NCBI RefSeq assembly: GCF_021531435.1
Contig: NZ_JAFBIS010000014.1
Coordinates: 1 to 64,000, forward strand
Reading direction: 5' to 3'
DNA from: Oscillibacter valericigenes
GTDB taxonomy: Bacteria > Bacillota > Clostridia > Oscillospirales > Oscillospiraceae
Length of the DNA stretch: 64,000 nucleotides
Shown here: piece by piece, positions 60,024 through 64,000 of the stretch
How positions within the stretch are numbered: the stretch's first letter is position 1
Layout: each line of letters starts with the position of its first letter
Notes under the pieces: model-generated
Database searches by the model: none
Seen by the model: only the letters and a program-made list of their open reading frames with translations
Told to the model about the DNA's origin: nothing
Position numbers and translations under genes: made by a program

Positions 60024-60617
60024 TTATTCACAAGCTCTGTTCAGCAGGCCGATGAGTTCTTCCTTGCCGGTGCCCTTTTCCGCGGAGAAGGGCACCAGGA
60101 TGTCCTCCTCCGTCAGTTCCAGCGTCTCCCGGATGAGGGCCAGGGCAGGCTCCACCTGGCTGCGTTTCAGCTTATCAATCTTGTTGGCCACAATAATCTC
60201 CGGACAGCCTGATTCCCGGAACCAGCTGTGCATGACCCGGTCGTTTTCCGTGGGCTTGTGGCGGATGTCCACGATCAGCACCCCGGCGGTAATGGCGTCG
60301 GCCCCATCCTGAAAGTAGGTCTCCATCAGCCGGGCCCACCGCTCCTTCTCCGCCTGGCTGACCTTGGCGTAACCGTAGCCCGGCAAGTCCACCAGATATG
60401 CCCGGTCATCCACCAAAAAGTAGTTGATCTGGGTGGTCTTTCCCGGAGAAGCGCCCACATAGGCCAGATTCTTCCGGTTCACCAGACGATTGATGACCGA
60501 GGACTTGCCCACATTGGACCGGCCCGCAAAGGCAAACTGAGGCAGCCCGTCCCGCAAAAAGTCCGCGGGGGTGCCGGCGGAACGGCTGTACGCCACCTTT
60601 CCAAAATTCAAAGCCAT
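60024..60617 (-). CDS. engB: Ribosome biogenesis GTP-binding protein EngB (YsxC)
   Basis: A 197-residue GTPase needed for large-subunit assembly. The P-loop GRSNVGKS is at 32-39, followed by GKTTQINYFLVDD, VDLPGYGYAKVS and NKIDKLKRSQ. The second ATG (60617) is chosen because AGGAG lies 7 bp before it; the first (60623) is too close. It follows lon, as in Bacillus. Confidence 0.96.
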   Translation of the reverse strand: MALNFGKVAYSRSAGTPADFLRDGLPQFAFAGRSNVGKSSVINRLVNRKNLAYVGASPGKTTQINYFLVDDRAYLVDLPGYGYAKVSQAEKERWARLMETYFQDGADAITAGVLIVDIRHKPTENDRVMHSWFRESGCPEIIVANKIDKLKRSQVEPALALIRETLELTEEDILVPFSAEKGTGKEELIGLLNRACE

Positions 60618-60629
60618 TGGCATTCTCCT

Positions 60630-63050
60630 TTACTGCCGCAGGGCGCCTCCCCCGACATTTTCCCGGCTTATGGGCGCGAAAGCCGCCACATGTCCGGCGG
60701 GCTCCTCCCGCAGCGGCTCTGTCTCCGGGCACAATGCCTCGGCAAACACCTGGTCCACCGTCTCCACCGGCACGAACCGCAGGGCGGCCCGGACGGTCTG
60801 GTCGATCTCCTCCAGATCCCGCACGTTGTCCTTCGGGATCAGGACGGTGCCGATGTGATTCCGCAGAGCGGCCATGGTTTTTTCCTTCAAACCGCCGATG
60901 GGCAGCACCCGGCCCCGTAAAGTGACTTCGCCTGTCATTGCTACGCCTGCCTTGACTTTCCGGCCCGTCAGGGCGGAGAGCATGGCGGTGGTAACGGCAA
61001 TACCTGCGGACGGGCCGTCCTTGGGTACCGCTCCCTCCGGGAAGTGGACGTGGATGTCCTTGGTCTTGTAGAAGTCCGCCTCGATGCCAAGCACTGCCGC
61101 CCGGCTGCGGAGGCAGCTCAGGGCCGCCTGAGCGGACTCCTTCATCACATCGCCCAAATTGCCGGTCAGCTCCAGCTTGCCGGAGCCGTCCATCACATTG
61201 ACCTCGACCTCCAGAATTTCACCGCCGGCTTCCGTCCAGGCCAGGCCGTTCACGACGCCGGTCTCCTCCTTCTCCGTGTGGAGCGCAGGGGGATAGGGCT
61301 GGCAATCCAGCAGCTTCGGAAGGTCTTTTTCTGTAACGGCGATTCGCTTTACACCACCTGTCAGCAGGCGCATATCCGCCTTCCGGCAGACAGCCGCCAG
61401 CCGCCGCTCCAGCAAACGGACGCCGGACTCCCGGGTATAGTCCCGGATGATAGCCCGGAGCACATCATCGCCGATGCGGACGCTGCCCTTTTTCAGGCCG
61501 TGCTCCTCCATCTGCTTAGGCAGCAGGTGGCGGCGGGCGATCTGCACCTTTTCCTCGTCGGTATAGCTGGAGAGCTGGATGATCTCCATGCGGTCCAGCA
61601 GAGGCCGGGGAATGGTATCGCTGGTATTAGCGGTGGTAATGAACATCACCTTGCTCAGATCCACGGGGATTTCCAGGAAATGATCCCGGAACGCGTAGTT
61701 CTGCTCGCTGTCCAGCACCTCCAACAGGGCGGAGGCGGGGTCACCCCGGTAGTCATTGCCCAGCTTGTCGATCTCGTCCAGCAGCAGCAGAGGATTCATA
61801 GACCCGCTGCGGCTGATGGCCTCGATAATGCGGCCGGGCATGGAGCCTATGTAGGTCTTCCGGTGGCCCCGGATATCCGCCTCGTCCCGGACGCCGCCCA
61901 GGGAAATGCGGGCCAGCTTCCGGTTCAGCGCCTTGGCGACGGAAATGGCAATGGAGGTCTTGCCCACGCCGGGAGGTCCCACCAGGCAGATGATCTGCCC
62001 CTTCCCCTCCGGATTCATCTGGCGGACGGCAATGGTCTCCAGGATGCGCTCCTTCACCTTTTCCAGGCCGAAATGGTCCTTTTCCAGCACCTTGCGGGCA
62101 GCATCCACACTGACCCGCTCCTTCGTATAGGTGTTCCAGGGCATTTCCAGGCACACATCCAGATAGTTGCGGATGACGGCGCCCTCGGCGCTGCCGAAGG
62201 GCTGCTTGGAGAGCTTATTGACCTCTTTCAGCAGGTGCTTCTGGACGTCCTCGCCCAATTCCAGGGCCATGATCTTCTGGCGGTAGGTGTCGATCTCGTC
62301 ATCGGCGTCCTCTCCCTCGCCCAGCTCGTTCTGAAGGACCCGGATCTGCGTCCGCAGGATCTGGTCCCGCTGACTGCGGGCCAGCTGGTCCCGGACCTTG
62401 CCCTCCATCTCATGCTCAAAGCCCAGCACATTGCACTCCCGGGCCAGGAAGCCGTTCAGCTTCCGCAGGCGGATGAACGGCGCCATCTCCTCCAGGATTT
62501 CCTGCTTGTCAGTGTGGCGCAGGGCAATATTCTGCGTAATAAAGTCCGCCAGATACCCAACATCCCGGCAGTCCATCACCGTAGTAATGACCTCATCCGG
62601 CACGCTGCCCGCCAGCTCCGCATACTCGCTGAACAGGTTCCAGGTTTGGCGGAGCAGCGCCTCGGTCCGGGGACTGCGGCGGAACGCTTCGGAGGCCTCC
62701 TCCTCTGCCAGTGTCTCCACATTGGCCTGCAGGAAAGGCTCTGTCTGCCACAGGCGGCGCAGGCGCGCCCGGTAGCGTCCCTCCACCATGACCCGCACGG
62801 AGTTAGCGGACAGGCGCAAGATCTGGCTGATGTGGGAGACGGTGCCAACCTCATACAGGTCTTTTTCCGCCGGGGCATTGACGCCTATCTCCCGCTGCGT
62901 CACCAGAAAAATCTCCTGGTCCGCCTCCATAGCGCGCTCCAGAGCCGTAATGGAGATGGGGCGCTCCACATCAAACGTCAGGGTCATATGGGGGAAAACC
63001 GTCAGGCCCCGGAGGGCCAGAACGGGAATATTCATCGTCATGGGTTCCAT
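60630..63050 (-). CDS. lon: ATP-dependent protease Lon
   Basis: An 806-residue cytosolic protease. The N-terminal substrate-binding domain spans about 1-210 (PVLALRGLTVFPHMTLTFDV), the AAA+ domain has GPPGVGKTSIAISVAKAL near 355, and the C-terminal protease domain has the catalytic Ser in PKDGPSAGIAVTTAML with the Lys in GGLKEKTMAALR. AGGAAA precedes ATG 63050. It lies between clpX and engB, the usual order. Confidence 0.97.
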   Translation of the reverse strand: MEPMTMNIPVLALRGLTVFPHMTLTFDVERPISITALERAMEADQEIFLVTQREIGVNAPAEKDLYEVGTVSHISQILRLSANSVRVMVEGRYRARLRRLWQTEPFLQANVETLAEEEASEAFRRSPRTEALLRQTWNLFSEYAELAGSVPDEVITTVMDCRDVGYLADFITQNIALRHTDKQEILEEMAPFIRLRKLNGFLARECNVLGFEHEMEGKVRDQLARSQRDQILRTQIRVLQNELGEGEDADDEIDTYRQKIMALELGEDVQKHLLKEVNKLSKQPFGSAEGAVIRNYLDVCLEMPWNTYTKERVSVDAARKVLEKDHFGLEKVKERILETIAVRQMNPEGKGQIICLVGPPGVGKTSIAISVAKALNRKLARISLGGVRDEADIRGHRKTYIGSMPGRIIEAISRSGSMNPLLLLDEIDKLGNDYRGDPASALLEVLDSEQNYAFRDHFLEIPVDLSKVMFITTANTSDTIPRPLLDRMEIIQLSSYTDEEKVQIARRHLLPKQMEEHGLKKGSVRIGDDVLRAIIRDYTRESGVRLLERRLAAVCRKADMRLLTGGVKRIAVTEKDLPKLLDCQPYPPALHTEKEETGVVNGLAWTEAGGEILEVEVNVMDGSGKLELTGNLGDVMKESAQAALSCLRSRAAVLGIEADFYKTKDIHVHFPEGAVPKDGPSAGIAVTTAMLSALTGRKVKAGVAMTGEVTLRGRVLPIGGLKEKTMAALRNHIGTVLIPKDNVRDLEEIDQTVRAALRFVPVETVDQVFAEALCPETEPLREEPAGHVAAFAPISRENVGGGALRQ

Positions 63051-63072
63051 AGGATCGGTTTCCTTTCTTGGA

Positions 63073-63116
63073 AGTGAGAAAGAGGGAGAGGCGTTTCGAC
63101 GTCCCTCCCTCCTGAT
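63073..63116 (-). terminator. Imperfect hairpin between clpX and lon
   Basis: An imperfect stem (GAGGGAGGGACG / CGCCTCTCCCTC) followed on the minus strand by TTTCTC. It could be a weak terminator that lets some transcription through to lon. Confidence 0.35.
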
Positions 63117-64000
63117 TTAAGACGCCGACTTGGGGGTGGAACCGCTTTTGGCGGTCTTCTCGCCCTTGCCGGGGTTCAGTTTCACGGAATAGCTGATCTT
63201 GTCCGGGTCCCGGAGCAGCTCCGGCTGGCCCGTCCCCTCCACGCATCCCTTGGTGATGGTCACCTTGACAATGGTAGGATCGGAAGGCACATCGTACATG
63301 ATCTGGGTCAGCAGGCCCTCCATGACGGCCCGCAGACCGCGGGCGCCGATATTGCGCTCGATGGCCTTGTCAGCGATCGCGCCCAAGGCGTCGGGCGTGA
63401 ACTCCAGGTCCACATCGTCGTATTCCATCAGCTTCTTGTATTGCTTCACCAGAGCGTTCTTCGGCTCCTGCAGGATACGGACCAGGTCTTCCCGCTTCAG
63501 AGCGTTCAGCGGCGCGATGACCGGCAGACGGCCCACCAGCTCTGGGATGATGCCGAACTTCAGGATGTCATGGGGCTGGACCTCATGGAGGATCTTATCC
63601 ATATCCTTGTCTTTTTTGCCCTGAACGTTGGCGCCGAAACCGATGCTCTTCTGATCCAGCCGCCGTTCGATGATCTTCTCCAACCCGTCAAAAGCGCCGC
63701 CGCAGATGAACAGGATGTTCTTGGTGTTCACCTGGATGAACTCCTGGTGGGGATGCTTCCGTCCGCCCTGGGGCGGCACATTGGCGACCGTACCCTCCAC
63801 GATTTTCAGCAGCGCCTGCTGCACACCCTCGCCGGATACGTCCCGGGTAATAGAGGGATTCTCGCTCTTCCGGGCGATCTTGTCGATCTCGTCCACGTAG
63901 ATGATGCCCCGCTCGGCGCGCTCCACGTCAAAGTCGGCCGCCTGGAGCAGGCGCAGGAGGATATTCTCCACATCGTCGCCCACATAACCGGCCTCCGTCA
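63117..64000 (-). CDS. clpX: ATP-dependent Clp protease ATPase ClpX (5' end missing)
   Basis: The C-terminal 294 residues of the Clp protease unfoldase ClpX; the gene runs off the right edge. Visible are [20 protein letters not shown], Walker B in [17 protein letters not shown], the pore and sensor region [18 protein letters not shown], and sensor 2 in [14 protein letters not shown]. The missing part would include the zinc-binding domain and Walker A. An apparent start at 63983 is only an internal Val codon, since the frame is open to 64000. Confidence 0.96.
   Translation of the reverse strand, partial: TEAGYVGDDVENILLRLLQAADFDVERAERGIIYVDEIDKIARKSENPSITRDVSGEGVQQALLKIVEGTVANVPPQGGRKHPHQEFIQVNTKNILFICGGAFDGLEKIIERRLDQKSIGFGANVQGKKDKDMDKILHEVQPHDILKFGIIPELVGRLPVIAPLNALKREDLVRILQEPKNALVKQYKKLMEYDDVDLEFTPDALGAIADKAIERNIGARGLRAVMEGLLTQIMYDVPSDPTIVKVTITKGCVEGTGQPELLRDPDKISYSVKLNPGKGEKTAKSGSTPKSAS

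Noticed and set aside
63983-63983. Apparent start of clpX at an internal GTG
   Set aside because: The frame stays open to the window edge and reads TEAGYV, a conserved internal ClpX segment, so the gene is truncated by the window.
1-64000. CRISPR arrays, insertion sequences, prophage or integrative elements
   Set aside because: No regularly spaced direct repeats, transposase, integrase or attachment-like repeats were seen; gene order is conserved core sequence.

Overview
The window is about 60% G+C and reads as chromosomal core sequence of an endospore-forming clostridium. The best fit is a member of the Oscillospiraceae (Oscillibacter / Dysosmobacter / Flavonifractor-like); this is inferred from gene content and gene order, not from any search. 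Supporting signs are a complete spoIIIAA-AH operon, both Gram-positive replicative polymerases (PolC and DnaE), HPr kinase/phosphorylase, a T-box-controlled tyrS, a DivIVA-like protein, L28 and L32 of the zinc-ribbon type, and the methylerythritol phosphate route (dxs, dxr, ispG, ispA). I see no insertion sequence, phage, CRISPR array or rRNA. Most genes lie on the minus strand.

Layout. 1-1032: tRNA-Arg and a DivIVA-like coiled-coil protein. 1038-5640: a secreted protein of unknown function, an ABC-F ATPase, and tyrS with its T-box leader. 5646-12614 (minus): an OLE RNA operon, read OLE RNA - oapA - dxs - tlyA - nadK - argR - recN. 12739-16016: ispA, xseB, xseA, then nusB and asp23. 16105-20736: spoIIIAA-AH behind a sigma-E-like promoter. 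20838-25613: D-2-hydroxyacid dehydrogenase divergent from a LysR regulator, a cysteine-rich protein with a sporulation-type promoter, a DUF3048 lipoprotein and a DUF4364 protein. 25658-35565 (minus): hprK - glk - murB - rapZ - yvcK - whiA - redox protein - dnaE. 35855-41761: rpmB, an unknown gene, gpsA-plsY-der, yceD-rpmF and two small unknown genes. 41861-47519 (plus): an RluA-family pseudouridine synthase, potABCD and an FlK-like thioesterase. 47578-58442 (minus): ferritin, then pyrH - frr - uppS - cdsA - dxr - rseP - ispG - polC. 58554-59987: a MerR regulator divergent from an aldo/keto reductase. 60024-64000 (minus): clpX (incomplete at the window edge) - lon - engB.

The most notable item is the roughly 660-nt non-coding stretch at 11955-12614. 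Its position (after ispA, directly before a DUF21-type membrane protein, then dxs/tlyA/argR/recN), its size, its own consensus promoter and the complementarity of its two ends identify it as OLE RNA (ornate, large, extremophilic RNA) with its membrane partner OapA. OLE is a known class, described mostly from extremophilic or anaerobic Firmicutes; its function is only partly understood. Regulatory sites that can be read directly include a MerR-type operator in a 19-bp spacer, a divergent promoter pair sharing one palindromic -35 hexamer, an operator-like 16-bp palindrome over a promoter, and two sporulation-type promoters.
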